A stretch of 62,250 nucleotides of DNA from Paraburkholderia gardini (GTDB lineage Bacteria; Pseudomonadota; Gammaproteobacteria; Burkholderiales; Burkholderiaceae): contig NZ_CAJQYY010000034.1 in assembly GCF_907164575.1 (NCBI RefSeq), forward strand, positions 1 through 62,250, given 5' to 3'. A model generated the notes under the pieces. It saw only the letters and a list, made by a program, of their open reading frames with translations. It was not told the origin of the DNA and searched no databases. Below, in pieces: positions 45,096 to 53,565 of this stretch (within the stretch, counting starts at the first letter, position 1; each line of letters opens with the position of its first letter). A program made the translations under genes and the position numbers.

Positions 45096-45643
45096 TGGGA
45101 ATCGTTATCGACGGGAAAGATATTGAAATCTCGGAGGCGTTCGAAGCAAATCTATTTAGTGAGGATTCCCGTAATAAGGCCACAATTGCCGCCGAAGCAG
45201 ACGATTACGTAGAAGGCGGGATAGGGGTGATGTTTCCCGTAATCAGGATGCTGAAAGGCGACCTGATTGCAGCACTCGTAGTGTGCAAAATCGCGTGGGA
45301 TACGCTGGAAGTCAATGGTGGAGAGCCGGAAGACCTCCTACTCGCCAACGGAAAGAGCTTTACAGGTGGAAAGCCGATATCTCCCGATAACAGCATGCTC
45401 TTTCAGTTCGATATGTCTCGCAGACACCTGGAGATGGGACTCGACCGTTACGCCGATTTTGTCATGCAATACATTGTGGCGCGCACGATAGCGGTTAACC
45501 TGACGAAAAACCCCTCTACTATCGATTCGCTAGTTGAAACGGTTCTCGTTGACGAGAAAACCGTCTGGCAAAACACCGGCCTGAAACCAGTCAAGGTGAA
45601 GAAGGCATTCGAGGATTTGAGAGCTATTGGATTGATTGAATAA
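45095..45643 (+). CDS. Hypothetical element protein with winged-helix-like C-terminus
   Basis: The 182-residue product is acidic. Its last 25 residues (WQNTGLKPVKVKKAFEDLRA) resemble the recognition part of a winged helix. It overlaps the RHH gene by one base and is followed by a hairpin. It precedes the replication-type gene, so a role in replication or its control is plausible. No family was recognised. Confidence 0.6.
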   Translation: MGIVIDGKDIEISEAFEANLFSEDSRNKATIAAEADDYVEGGIGVMFPVIRMLKGDLIAALVVCKIAWDTLEVNGGEPEDLLLANGKSFTGGKPISPDNSMLFQFDMSRRHLEMGLDRYADFVMQYIVARTIAVNLTKNPSTIDSLVETVLVDEKTVWQNTGLKPVKVKKAFEDLRAIGLIE

Positions 45644-45645
45644 AA

Positions 45646-45676
45646 AACCCCGAAACGTTGGCAGCGAATCGGGGTT
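45646..45676 (+). terminator. Hairpin after the 182-residue gene
   Basis: The arms AACCCCGA (45646-45653) and TCGGGGTT (45669-45676) enclose a 15-base loop. There is no T-run on the plus strand, so this may be an attenuator or, on the minus strand where a T-run exists, a terminator. Confidence 0.4.
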
Positions 45677-45705
45677 CAAGGGTTCAGTGGTGGTCGCCAT
45701 GAGAA

Positions 45706-45744
45706 CCGGAACTAATCATCAGAGATGATTTTACTTAGTTCCGG
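45706..45744. promoter_or_regulatory. Long imperfect hairpin upstream of replication-type gene
   Basis: CCGGAACTAA (45706-45715) pairs with TTAGTTCCGG (45735-45744), and inside it AATCATC pairs with GATGATT, leaving a four-base bulge. The structure ends about 40 bases before the GTG start at 45783. It could be an operator or an RNA structure that controls translation of the replication-type gene. Confidence 0.6.
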
Positions 45745-45782
45745 CCAGCAACACAAATAGAATTTGAAGCCGGAGCAACATC

Positions 45783-47414
45783 GTGAATGAATCATCAGAC
45801 CACACGCAATCACTTGCACTGTTAGACAATCCCACGAATGGCGCTATGTTCGCCGTAGCCGAAGTCGTATCGGAATCCCAGGCGAAATTAAAGAAGCCGC
45901 GTCCGATGGTCGGACTGCCGAAAGAACCGGAGCGCACGTACGATATCCGGGATATGGCCGCATGCGGTGGAAGTATTCTGGCCGCGCATATGCTGTATGA
46001 CATTCGATTCTGGAAAAGCCAGCCAAAATTTGAAAATCAGCCCGTATCCCGAAGCATCGCGGAATGGGGAGTAAGGTTTAAGTGTTCCAAGCAGAATGTC
46101 CGCACCGCGATTAAGCACCTTCGTGCCAGCGGTCAGGTTCAAATCACTGAAGACTGGTTCAATGGGTCAAAAAGCACTCACTACTTTTACACCGGAGCCA
46201 AATCCCGTACCCGTGTTGTCTCTAACACAGGGTGTGTTAAAACTAACACAGGGTGTGTTAGTAGCAGCACGACCATTACAGATATAAATTCAGATGCAAT
46301 GGCAGAGTCAAAGTCAAAGACAAATTCTGCACAGGCTTCGCCTGATGCAACAACCGCATACCCCGAAGTCGTCCAGGAGAAGTCAGGGAAGACCAAGCCT
46401 GAAAACAAATACACACCTCCTCCGGTTGAGGCAGCACCTGATTCGGAAAAACCGAAACCGACTGAACCTGCACATCTCCCTGAAAAATTCCTGGACGGAA
46501 AGAAGAAACTTAATTCAAGTGCCGTTCTCTGGATGGAATGCGTCAACACACCCGGCGACTCCGATCCTCTGGTGCTGGATGCTGAACACGCCAACATGCT
46601 GAAACAGGTGGCGACGAAGTTTTCGAAGAGCCAGATTTATCTCAACGAGATCATCCGGAACCTGTTCGATGGTAACTACGGGAAGTTTTTGTGGAAGATC
46701 ACGACGGACTTTGGAGAGGACGTGCGATTCACCCCGAAGAACGGCCTGTACATGCTGAAATTGTTCGTGATGCATCACCACGTCGCATACAGCTTGATGC
46801 CCGCCGAATGGCGCGCGATTCACGACCCGCTCTGCAAGGCCGCGCTCGATGCCGAACTGGCCGCGTATGAGCAGCCCAAAGGGTTAACGCCTGACGCCAC
46901 AGAGCCGGTCACCACGCCGACGACGGAGCCTGCCCCTGTAGAAGATACCCCTGCACCAAAGAAGGCCCTGGAAGTCCCGATGGGCGAAGCGGAAAAGGCG
47001 GCGAAGCGGGCGGAAAGTCTGGCGATGCTGCAAGCAGCGAAGAATGCCAAGCCGCAAGCCACAGACGCACCCGCCATGACGATGCCGGAGCATGTCCCCA
47101 TGGCAGATACCCCGACAGAGCCGGAAGCCGTCAGCGAGCCGGAACCCGAGGCCCCGGCAGAAATCCCGAAGGCAGCAGAAATCCCGGCACCCATCGAGAT
47201 TTTCGATGAACGTGCAGACGCGGCAGCGGCGATGGGCGGCATGCCCTTGACCCTGGAACAAAAATGCAGTGGAGCCGCCGACTGGCGATTGCAGCAAGCC
47301 GAGAAATCCGCAGCGATGGCAGCGGCGGAAGCGGTAGAAAAGGCCAAAAAAGCGACCAAAACGGGCAAGCCGCCAGTCCCGAAACCGCACCATCTTTTCG
47401 ACGCTTACGATTAG
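45783..47414 (+). CDS. Putative replication initiator with internal origin-like palindromes
   Basis: The 543-residue product has an N-terminal winged-helix-like region (SRSIAEWGVRFKCSKQNVRT to KSTHYFYTG, about residues 80-140). A repeat-bearing linker, a conserved-looking middle part (about 235-360) and a long proline/glutamate/alanine-rich tail follow. The linker DNA holds two identical 17-bp palindromes. This layout, a DNA-binding domain followed by origin repeats within the gene, recalls the lambda O arrangement. The start is GTG with CCGGAG upstream. It could also be a transcriptional regulator. Confidence 0.6.
   Translation: MNESSDHTQSLALLDNPTNGAMFAVAEVVSESQAKLKKPRPMVGLPKEPERTYDIRDMAACGGSILAAHMLYDIRFWKSQPKFENQPVSRSIAEWGVRFKCSKQNVRTAIKHLRASGQVQITEDWFNGSKSTHYFYTGAKSRTRVVSNTGCVKTNTGCVSSSTTITDINSDAMAESKSKTNSAQASPDATTAYPEVVQEKSGKTKPENKYTPPPVEAAPDSEKPKPTEPAHLPEKFLDGKKKLNSSAVLWMECVNTPGDSDPLVLDAEHANMLKQVATKFSKSQIYLNEIIRNLFDGNYGKFLWKITTDFGEDVRFTPKNGLYMLKLFVMHHHVAYSLMPAEWRAIHDPLCKAALDAELAAYEQPKGLTPDATEPVTTPTTEPAPVEDTPAPKKALEVPMGEAEKAAKRAESLAMLQAAKNAKPQATDAPAMTMPEHVPMADTPTEPEAVSEPEPEAPAEIPKAAEIPAPIEIFDERADAAAAMGGMPLTLEQKCSGAADWRLQQAEKSAAMAAAEAVEKAKKATKTGKPPVPKPHHLFDAYD
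46223..46260. repeat. Two identical 17-bp palindromes, 21-bp period
   Basis: TAACACAGGGTGTGTTA occurs at 46223-46239 and 46244-46260. Each copy has seven-base arms around GGG, and the centres are 21 bp apart, two helical turns, so bound proteins would lie on the same face. Both lie inside the putative replication gene and encode a repeated NTGCV. Confidence 0.8.
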
Positions 47415-47421
47415 TCAGGAG

Positions 47422-47435
47422 TGCAACCAGTTGCA
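47422..47435. repeat. Variant of the dispersed palindrome (TGCAACCAGTTGCA)
   Basis: It lies just after the stop of the replication-type gene. It differs from the consensus by a compensated pair of changes that keeps the palindrome (arms GTGCAAC and GTTGCAC when extended by one base). Confidence 0.5.
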
Positions 47436-47559
47436 CTGAATTAGACAAACAGATTAGGTGTGCGATAGATATCGAAGAAATTTGCAAATACCTGTTCCAA
47501 GTTAATGCCCGGTTTGGAATAATCAAATACATTGGGCGACAACGCTAAGGAATCGAGAA

Positions 47560-47952
47560 ATGGCTTATCCAACATCACACGGCATCGACGGTAGCCCGCA
47601 CTATCACGGCGGATATGACGCGCCGCAGGAAGAAGGCCCGGGGGGATATCTCGGCGGCGGTCGGCCTGTTGGTAAGGTAGGCAAAGACGGACTGGTGGAG
47701 CGTATCCACACGGAAGCCCGCACGAAGCGGGATTTTTACGAGTACGGATTGCCAAAAGGTGCGACGAAGCGTTCCACGTGGATGGGAGCATTCATGCGTG
47801 AGCCTGAACTCATGATGCGCATCAGCACCAACCCGAGCACCAACAAAGCCTTTGCTGCGAGTTGGCATCGCGACCACCGCGCCGATGGAACGATGATCAT
47901 CCCGCGCAATGCACAAGGCGCGCTGGTGTTGCCTGAACTGGTGCTGCGATGA
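47560..47952 (+). CDS. Hypothetical element protein
   Basis: The 130-residue product has a glycine/histidine-rich N-terminus (GSPHYHGGYDAPQEEGPGGY) and a basic centre. CTAAGGAA precedes the ATG, and the stop overlaps the next gene by four bases (ATGA). It may be a structural or decoration protein, but no family was recognised. Confidence 0.6.
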   Translation: MAYPTSHGIDGSPHYHGGYDAPQEEGPGGYLGGGRPVGKVGKDGLVERIHTEARTKRDFYEYGLPKGATKRSTWMGAFMREPELMMRISTNPSTNKAFAASWHRDHRADGTMIIPRNAQGALVLPELVLR

Positions 47953-48350
47953 GCCCCGAACAAGCCAAATTTTTCCGCGAGCAGCAGGAATTCAAGGCAA
48001 TCCGCGATAAGGCCAGCCGCGTCTTTCAGGCGAACGGCAAAATCATGCCGTTTCATGGCGAAGAAACCCCGAATGAGTACCGCGTAAAACTGCTAAACGC
48101 CCTGAGTGGCCTCCCGTACAGCATCGGGTTCGCTGGCGATCCAGCAGAACTGACCCGGCAGGAGTCCAAAGTAATGAGCAGGGCACTCGAAGCTGCGCAC
48201 CGCTCGCCAACCCTGAATGAAGTGGTGTACGTCGACCAAAGCGGTCGGCCGGTTTCCGAGTTTTACGGCCAGAAGCGTAGCTGGATGGATCAGTTCAAAG
48301 ACGCGCCCCGGTTGATGGTAGCCGTCAACGAAGAGCCGTTTAGGCTTTAA
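47949..48350 (+). CDS. Hypothetical element protein
   Basis: The 133-residue product is soluble. Segments such as FHGEETPNEYRVKLLNALSG and DQSGRPVSEFYGQKRSWMD suggest a folded domain. It is coupled to the preceding gene by ATGA. No family was recognised. Confidence 0.6.
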   Translation: MSPEQAKFFREQQEFKAIRDKASRVFQANGKIMPFHGEETPNEYRVKLLNALSGLPYSIGFAGDPAELTRQESKVMSRALEAAHRSPTLNEVVYVDQSGRPVSEFYGQKRSWMDQFKDAPRLMVAVNEEPFRL

Positions 48351-48364
48351 CGAGAGAGGCAGTC

Positions 48365-48631
48365 ATGGCAGACCCGACCCAGAAGACGTGCCCCAGATGC
48401 AAGGCATCCAAACCGGTTAGCGAGTTTGGAAAGCTAAAGACACGAGCGGATGGACTGAGCCATTATTGCAAAGCTTGTAGCCGCGCAATTTTTAAGGCGT
48501 GGTACCTACGGCACCGCGAAGAGCGCCTGAAGAAAATTGCCGAGTGGAAGGCCGCGAACCCCGAAAAAGTGCGGGAACAGCAGAAAAAATATCACCAGAA
48601 GTATTACCAGCGTGCCAAGGAAACCGCGTAG
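48365..48631 (+). CDS. Small zinc-ribbon protein
   Basis: The 88-residue product has two CxxC pairs (CPRCKASKPVSEFGKLK and YCKAC), a zinc-binding pattern common in phage proteins near HNH domains. A highly charged helix follows (KKIAEWKAANPEKVREQQKK). No HNH catalytic residues are present. It may bind DNA or RNA. Confidence 0.72.
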   Translation: MADPTQKTCPRCKASKPVSEFGKLKTRADGLSHYCKACSRAIFKAWYLRHREERLKKIAEWKAANPEKVREQQKKYHQKYYQRAKETA

Positions 48632-48639
48632 GAGACACC

Positions 48640-48864
48640 ATGACAGCAACCAGGAACAGATGGCCGGATGCCCGTATGCCCCGCTCACGCGTGGTGAGTG
48701 TCGAGCGCGCAATTCCTCCGGGTCAAAGCTGGGTGGATAAATGCATGCGTCCAGATCGCCGGGAACAATTGCTGGCAGGTAGGCCGCTGCGAAATGAGCC
48801 GCTGAAGGAAGCCCCGAAAGAAGGTGTGTGGGGTCCAGGATGGCTGACGGGAGTGGCGAAGTGA
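48640..48864 (+). CDS. Small basic hypothetical element protein
   Basis: The 74-residue product is rich in arginine and proline (RNRWPDARMPRSRVVSVERA). GGAGACACC lies before the ATG. Its stop shares a base with the next start (TGATG). Its function is unknown. Confidence 0.55.
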   Translation: MTATRNRWPDARMPRSRVVSVERAIPPGQSWVDKCMRPDRREQLLAGRPLRNEPLKEAPKEGVWGPGWLTGVAK

Positions 48865-49172
48865 TGGAAACGCAAGAATTGTCGCCATCACAGCTTTTAA
48901 TGGCCGAGGTCGGAGAACTGAGCCTGGTGCTGCGGGGTTGCGCAAAAGGTGCCGAGCCAGAAATAGACAGGTCATATCGCGCGCTTGTGTTGCTAGAAAA
49001 GATGGGAGACCGTCTATATTTAGCATCGCAGTTCGATCCCGACAACACCATTTTTGCAGAATATATGGCCGATGTTGTCACGTTAATGAACAAGACCGCC
49101 GCCCACATAAAGATGCTGGAAGAGGCGATGGAAGTGGCGGTAGAAGAGGCTGCACACAGCACCCTGCACTAA
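48864..49172 (+). CDS. Small acidic helical element protein
   Basis: The 102-residue product is helical and acidic (METQELSPSQLLMAEVGELS; a late HIKMLEEAMEVAVEEA). It overlaps the previous stop by one base. It is the last gene before the dispersed palindrome and the tape-measure-like gene. Its function is unknown. Confidence 0.58.
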   Translation: METQELSPSQLLMAEVGELSLVLRGCAKGAEPEIDRSYRALVLLEKMGDRLYLASQFDPDNTIFAEYMADVVTLMNKTAAHIKMLEEAMEVAVEEAAHSTLH

Positions 49173-49205
49173 CGCAATTTGGGATTTGTCAAAGAAAGTT
49201 AGCAG

Positions 49206-49219
49206 TGCAATTGATTGCA
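49206..49219. repeat. Dispersed palindrome copy 2 (TGCAATTGATTGCA)
   Basis: This exact copy lies 16 bases before the ATG of the tape-measure-like gene, a position where a bound protein would affect its expression. Confidence 0.85.
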
Positions 49220-49234
49220 TTGGGGAAGAACGAG

Positions 49235-51064
49235 ATGGCCGAAAAAGTTGTACTGCGTATCCCCGTGGACTCCGAAGAGTTCGACGGTTTTTTAGAGCGT
49301 TACCACGCCTACCAGGAAAGCGTAGCCAAGTCTCCGGAACAGTGGAGAGACGTCAACGCAGAAATCAATCTGCTGGGTGGTTCCTTTGAGAAGGCAGCGA
49401 GTGAATCCGCGAAGATCGAAAAGAGCCTTTCCAGCCAGAAACTCACGGGGGCCGGTGGCACGATTGCCGCGCTCGAAAAATCATCTGCCCGAACTGCTAA
49501 GTCCTGGGAAGCCACGGCCAAATCCCTGGAAAAATCCAGCCGCTTCATGGCCGCACTTTCCCGGGGAAGCATCAACCTGGCTGCATTCGGGGGTGTCTTA
49601 GGGGCGACAGCCGGAGCAGCAGCGGCAGTAGGTGGCGCGGTAGCAGCATCGGCCAGCGACATTGCCGGTCAGAATCAGGAAGCCCGTAGCCTGGATTTAC
49701 CCATCGGAGCCACAAAAGATTTCGCGGCGCAATTCGAGAGATTCGGCCTGAAATCAGCGGACCTTAGCAAATTCGCCGATGCCGCAGCGGATGTTTCAAA
49801 ATGGCAGCCGTTGATAACCGCAGGATTGACGCCGCACGAAATCCAGACTTATGACCCTGAACGGCTCGCCTATGAGTTCGACAAGCGGGCCAGCGCTCAG
49901 TATCGGGAAGACAAAGCCCAGGGACGACCAGCCGGAAGCATCGCGGAAGCCCGGGGCTACACACAACTCCTGGGTCTGGACCAAATACGGACGGGCGCAA
50001 GCTACTCCGACACCGACTTTGACAAGGCGCAGCAAGCGTATAAAACCCAGCTTCCCAAATTCGAAATTGATGAAAAAGACGCCCAAAAGGCGACAGACGC
50101 CAAGTCCGCACTCGACAGCAATTTCGATATTGCCAAAAACCGTATCGAGTCCGCATTCACGGAGCTAACGCCCGAGGTTATTAAGGCATCCAACGCCTTC
50201 ACGGACCTGACTGTCTCTTTCCTGAAGTCAAAGGAATTGAAGAAATTCCTGGACGAGTTGCCCAATCATCTTAACGAGGCAGACGCGGGCGCAACCTGGC
50301 TTAATGACAAGATCATCGCGGCGCAACGGGGTGACTTCGACCCGAAATTCATCCACGGCGATTCCGACAAACAGCAGAAAAGTATTCAGGATAACTACAA
50401 AAAATGGCTCGACTCCGACCACAAGGCGGGCGTACTCGCGCATGACACCGGGGCTGGTTTCTGGCCCTGGGACTCACGCACCGACAAAGAAAAATCCAAC
50501 ACGACGACGACCGGCAGCGTCACGCCGAGCAGCGCAGCACGTCTTAACAATCCCGGAAATCTGCGCGTGCCAGGCAGCACCACGGAATTCCAGAAGTTTG
50601 CCAGCAAGCAAGCTGGCCTGAGTGCAATGGACCGCCAGCTAAATCTGTACTACACCCGCGACCATCTGAGCAGCATCGAACAAATCCTCACGAAGTACGC
50701 ACCGACGAGCGAAAACGACACCGCTGGGTACATCGCGGACGTGTCGGGGAAGACCGGATTCAGGGCCGATGAAAAATTAAACCTCTCCGACCTGAAAACG
50801 CGTGCGGCACTCGAAGCGGCAATGATCCAGCACGAATCCTCGAATTTCAAGGAAATGAATGCTGACTACATTGCCCAGGCGCTATCAAAAGGCATCACGG
50901 TCAAAACCGTAAAAGACACGACCCCCACCAATGCCGCGCCGGTTAGCTACAGCCCTGCACGACCGTCTAACGATGGACGCATGGCACCGGTCAACATCAA
51001 TCTGAACATCAACAGCAGGCCGGGGGCTGATATAGGGTTGAGCACCGGCGCGCTGCCTTATTAG
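49235..51064 (+). CDS. Tail tape-measure-like protein with peptidoglycan-hydrolase-like segment
   Basis: The 609-residue product has a coiled N-terminal third, an alanine/glycine-rich membrane-like stretch (about 115-145) and another long helical region. From about residue 430 it has a segment with LNNPGNLRVPG, FQKFASKQAGLSAMDRQL and YAPTSENDTAGYIADVSG, which resembles cell-wall-degrading domains carried on virion proteins. This mix is typical of short tape-measure proteins of contractile phages. The ATG at 49235 is used because GGGGAAG precedes it. The hub-like gene follows directly. Confidence 0.65.
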   Translation: MAEKVVLRIPVDSEEFDGFLERYHAYQESVAKSPEQWRDVNAEINLLGGSFEKAASESAKIEKSLSSQKLTGAGGTIAALEKSSARTAKSWEATAKSLEKSSRFMAALSRGSINLAAFGGVLGATAGAAAAVGGAVAASASDIAGQNQEARSLDLPIGATKDFAAQFERFGLKSADLSKFADAAADVSKWQPLITAGLTPHEIQTYDPERLAYEFDKRASAQYREDKAQGRPAGSIAEARGYTQLLGLDQIRTGASYSDTDFDKAQQAYKTQLPKFEIDEKDAQKATDAKSALDSNFDIAKNRIESAFTELTPEVIKASNAFTDLTVSFLKSKELKKFLDELPNHLNEADAGATWLNDKIIAAQRGDFDPKFIHGDSDKQQKSIQDNYKKWLDSDHKAGVLAHDTGAGFWPWDSRTDKEKSNTTTTGSVTPSSAARLNNPGNLRVPGSTTEFQKFASKQAGLSAMDRQLNLYYTRDHLSSIEQILTKYAPTSENDTAGYIADVSGKTGFRADEKLNLSDLKTRAALEAAMIQHESSNFKEMNADYIAQALSKGITVKTVKDTTPTNAAPVSYSPARPSNDGRMAPVNINLNINSRPGADIGLSTGALPY

Positions 51065-51075
51065 TGGACCGTAAC

Positions 51076-52284
51076 ATGAGATATTTTCAGGTTGATATCA
51101 CCGACCCCAAGACCGGCGAAATCCTCGTGCCAAATTTGAATGGGAAGCCGGGGTACACGCGCGTAGCCCGTACCACGCTGCTATCAAGTTATACATCCCT
51201 GGTTCAGGGAGCCAGCGTTTACACCCCAGGCGGCACGAATCGGGCAGCACAGGAATTCGAATGCGATATCCCGGTAACGACCGCCGAGGCATCAGTATCG
51301 AACGGGGCCATCACCTTGCATGGGGTCGGTTTAGGGGAAATCGCGCAAGCCGCGAACCTGAACGGAATGAATGTTGCCATTTACGGCGGCATGGCAAAGG
51401 GCCTGCCACTGGCTAACCCCCAACAAGCGGGGCGTCTCGCATCCGGCCAGATTTTGCAGGCGTTTGGTAACTGGATCGGTTCGGACCAGGCTTTGACGAT
51501 CATCGTCAAATCTTTGGGTTCCTCTCCCACCAGTAACCAGACGACCGGCACGCCCAGCAGCTACACGACGGTACCCGCACCGACACGGAATGCAGCCCCG
51601 GCTAATCTCGTCTTTCAATGGAAAGCGGGCCAGCCGTTACTTACGCCACTTATCGCCACGCTAAGCACGGCTTTCCCCAAATACACAATCTCCGGGTCCG
51701 TAAGCCCTAACCTGGTATGGACCGGCGCGGATGAAACGGGCTACTTTGCCACGCTCCCGCAACTGGCGGCATACCTCAACCAGAAAAGTCTGAGCATCAT
51801 TGGCGGATACGCCCCGAATGCTGATTATTCGGGCGTGCTAATCACTCTCGATGGAAACGATATCGTCATCGTCGATGGCACGACGGCGACCACGCCGAAG
51901 CAAATACAATTCACCGATTTAATTGGTCAGCCGACGTGGGGCCAGCCCCGGGAAGTCCAGATAACGACCGTACTGCGGGGCGATATCAAGGTATTGGATT
52001 ACGTGACCTTACCCGATGCACCTGGCACCACCACCACCGCCAGCAAGTCACAATTTTTCAATCCCCAGCCGGGAAGCCAGTACGCCAGCATGAAATCCGG
52101 CAGCATTTTCACCGGCACTTTTCTGGTAAAAACTCTCCGCCATGTAGGAGCCTCAAGAAATCCGGAAGGTACAGCCTGGGTTACCACGCTGGATTGCATC
52201 TTGACCGGCCAGCCAAAGAATCCGGTCTCCAAACTACCGGTATTGCAACGACCGAACCAGGCTTACCTCTTCCACACGCCATGA
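51076..52284 (+). CDS. Baseplate-hub-like phage protein
   Basis: The 402-residue product is beta-rich. Its second half contains FTDLIGQPTWGQPREVQITTV and LRGDIKVLDYVTLPD, a pattern I know from hub or spike-base proteins of myophage tails. It follows the tape-measure-like gene by 11 bases, the usual order in contractile tails. A GTG at 51064 overlapping the previous stop is an alternative start. No spike, wedge or sheath gene follows. Confidence 0.6.
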   Translation: MRYFQVDITDPKTGEILVPNLNGKPGYTRVARTTLLSSYTSLVQGASVYTPGGTNRAAQEFECDIPVTTAEASVSNGAITLHGVGLGEIAQAANLNGMNVAIYGGMAKGLPLANPQQAGRLASGQILQAFGNWIGSDQALTIIVKSLGSSPTSNQTTGTPSSYTTVPAPTRNAAPANLVFQWKAGQPLLTPLIATLSTAFPKYTISGSVSPNLVWTGADETGYFATLPQLAAYLNQKSLSIIGGYAPNADYSGVLITLDGNDIVIVDGTTATTPKQIQFTDLIGQPTWGQPREVQITTVLRGDIKVLDYVTLPDAPGTTTTASKSQFFNPQPGSQYASMKSGSIFTGTFLVKTLRHVGASRNPEGTAWVTTLDCILTGQPKNPVSKLPVLQRPNQAYLFHTP

Positions 52285-52414
52285 CGCAGGGATGCGTAGC
52301 AAACGCATAGACGACAAGCCCCGGGGAGAGAGATGATGAGTAACAAACAGACCATTAACGAGAGCAGCACCCCATAACCTTTTTATAGAGGGCACGTTCA
52401 CACCCGTGCAAGCC

Positions 52415-53077
52415 ATGAAAACTTTCCTGACCATGGAGCAGAAACGCTTCGTAGTGCGATGCTTGGCGAAATTCGATTCGCTGGGTCAGGTGGTGCGCGC
52501 CATGAAAGCGGAATTTGATATTGAGATCACACGGAACGGCATCCAAAGATACGATCCGACGACCGCACAGGGTAAGACGTTGAGCGCTGAATTGCGCACG
52601 CTCTTTCATGAGACGCGGAAGAATTTCATTGAAGAGATCGAAGTCCAGCCGCTTGCGCAACGTGCGACCCGTCTTAACGTTTTGACCCGTGCGTTAGAGA
52701 AGGCAGAGAATGCGGGCAACATCAAAAGCATCGTCAACGTGATAGAAGCAGCACGTCGTGAAGTCGCCACCTTTGAAATACTCGATGATGATCCGGATGC
52801 ATTGAACGATGGGGTGGGGGCAGTCAAGGTGTCTGGCGTGCTGCAAATCGGCTGGGGTAGCAGTCCCCGTCAGATTGGTGAGCCGGTTTTTAGTGACGAC
52901 CCCGTAGCTGGTGATCCGGAAGCAGCAGAGCAACCCCCAGCAACCCCCGCCCCGCAAAATGTAGCGGTGCATTCGGAGCCAGTGCAACCGCAGGGGCACG
53001 CAGTGCAATCAATTGCAGAGCCCATCGCACAGCTACAAACGCCGGAGGACGATCATGGCCAGGCAGGTAGTACGTAG
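52415..53077 (+). CDS. DUF2280 protein, terminase small subunit-like
   Basis: The 220-residue product begins with the DUF2280 pattern (KRFVVRCLAKFDSLGQVVRA, then YDPTTAQGKTLSAELRTLF and RATRLNVLTRALEKAENAG). The family is common in phages next to the large terminase and is thought to act as the DNA-recognising small subunit. No large subunit is present here, so packaging would need a helper. The C-terminal third is proline/alanine-rich and contains a copy of the dispersed palindrome. A GTG at 52406 is an alternative start. Confidence 0.72.
   Translation: MKTFLTMEQKRFVVRCLAKFDSLGQVVRAMKAEFDIEITRNGIQRYDPTTAQGKTLSAELRTLFHETRKNFIEEIEVQPLAQRATRLNVLTRALEKAENAGNIKSIVNVIEAARREVATFEILDDDPDALNDGVGAVKVSGVLQIGWGSSPRQIGEPVFSDDPVAGDPEAAEQPPATPAPQNVAVHSEPVQPQGHAVQSIAEPIAQLQTPEDDHGQAGST
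53004..53017. repeat. Dispersed palindrome copy 3 (TGCAATCAATTGCA)
   Basis: This exact copy lies within the low-complexity tail of the DUF2280 gene, where it encodes VQSIA. Confidence 0.85.
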
Positions 53078-53330
53078 ACGCAAAGACCCTAACGGCAACG
53101 GTTCATGGATCAAAACCGATATTTTCGGCAGGGATTACTACTTCATTGCCAACACCCTGCCCGATGAGCCGTTAGGGGAATTAACCGAAGAAGAGCAGGA
53201 AGCGGCATGGCAACGTGCTGAGTCAGTACGTAAAGTTTACACCGGTGTTGGCGAGTTTAAAGGGGCTAAAACGCCACTAAATGCCACACCCGCCAGCACG
53301 AATGCCGCAAATAAGCCTGATAACGGATGA
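53055..53330 (+). CDS. Hypothetical element protein
   Basis: The 91-residue product is basic at its N-terminus (ARQVVRRRKDPNGNGSW) and ends in a threonine/alanine-rich tail. It overlaps the DUF2280 gene by 23 bases; GGAGGACG precedes the ATG. No family was recognised. Confidence 0.58.
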   Translation: MARQVVRRRKDPNGNGSWIKTDIFGRDYYFIANTLPDEPLGELTEEEQEAAWQRAESVRKVYTGVGEFKGAKTPLNATPASTNAANKPDNG

Positions 53331-53474
53331 TAAAGTTACAAAGTTATAATGAGATACGCCAAGCCATTGATAACAAAGCCCATTACGGAATTGAAAATAT
53401 TTACATAATGGAAATCAGCGAGCTTTTGGCCTTTTATGTATCTGTAAGACTCGTTGTAAGCTGGAAAAATCTAC

Positions 53475-53516
53475 AACGAAGTCTGAACGAAGTCTGAACG
53501 CAGTCTAACGAAGTCA
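53475..53516. repeat. Four tandem 10-11 bp repeats (AACGAAGTCTG)
   Basis: Two exact units (53475-53485, 53486-53496) are followed by AACGCAGTCT (53497-53506) and AACGAAGTCA (53507-53516). The one-turn period is typical of protein-binding iterons. Confidence 0.8.
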
Positions 53517-53538
53517 GCACGGGGTTTAGCAGCAGCAC

Positions 53539-53565
53539 GCATCACCCGCATCACCCGCATCACCC
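53539..53565. repeat. Three tandem 9-bp repeats (GCATCACCC)
   Basis: Three perfect head-to-tail copies follow the 11-bp repeats by 22 bases. It could be part of the same site, or simple slippage. Confidence 0.75.

Noticed and set aside
45475..45488. Further copy of the dispersed palindrome (TGCAATACATTGTG)
   Set aside because: Two mismatches break one arm; it lies in an ordinary coding stretch and is not distinguishable from chance. The same applies to CGCAATCACTTGCA at 45805-45818.
52332..52376. 14-residue frame after the hub-like gene with a good GGGAGAG site
   Set aside because: It is too short to support as a gene without conservation data. It might be a leader peptide for the DUF2280 gene.
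53539..53565. Three GCATCACCC copies as a CRISPR-like array
   Set aside because: The units are only 9 bp, directly adjacent, with no spacers and no cas genes.
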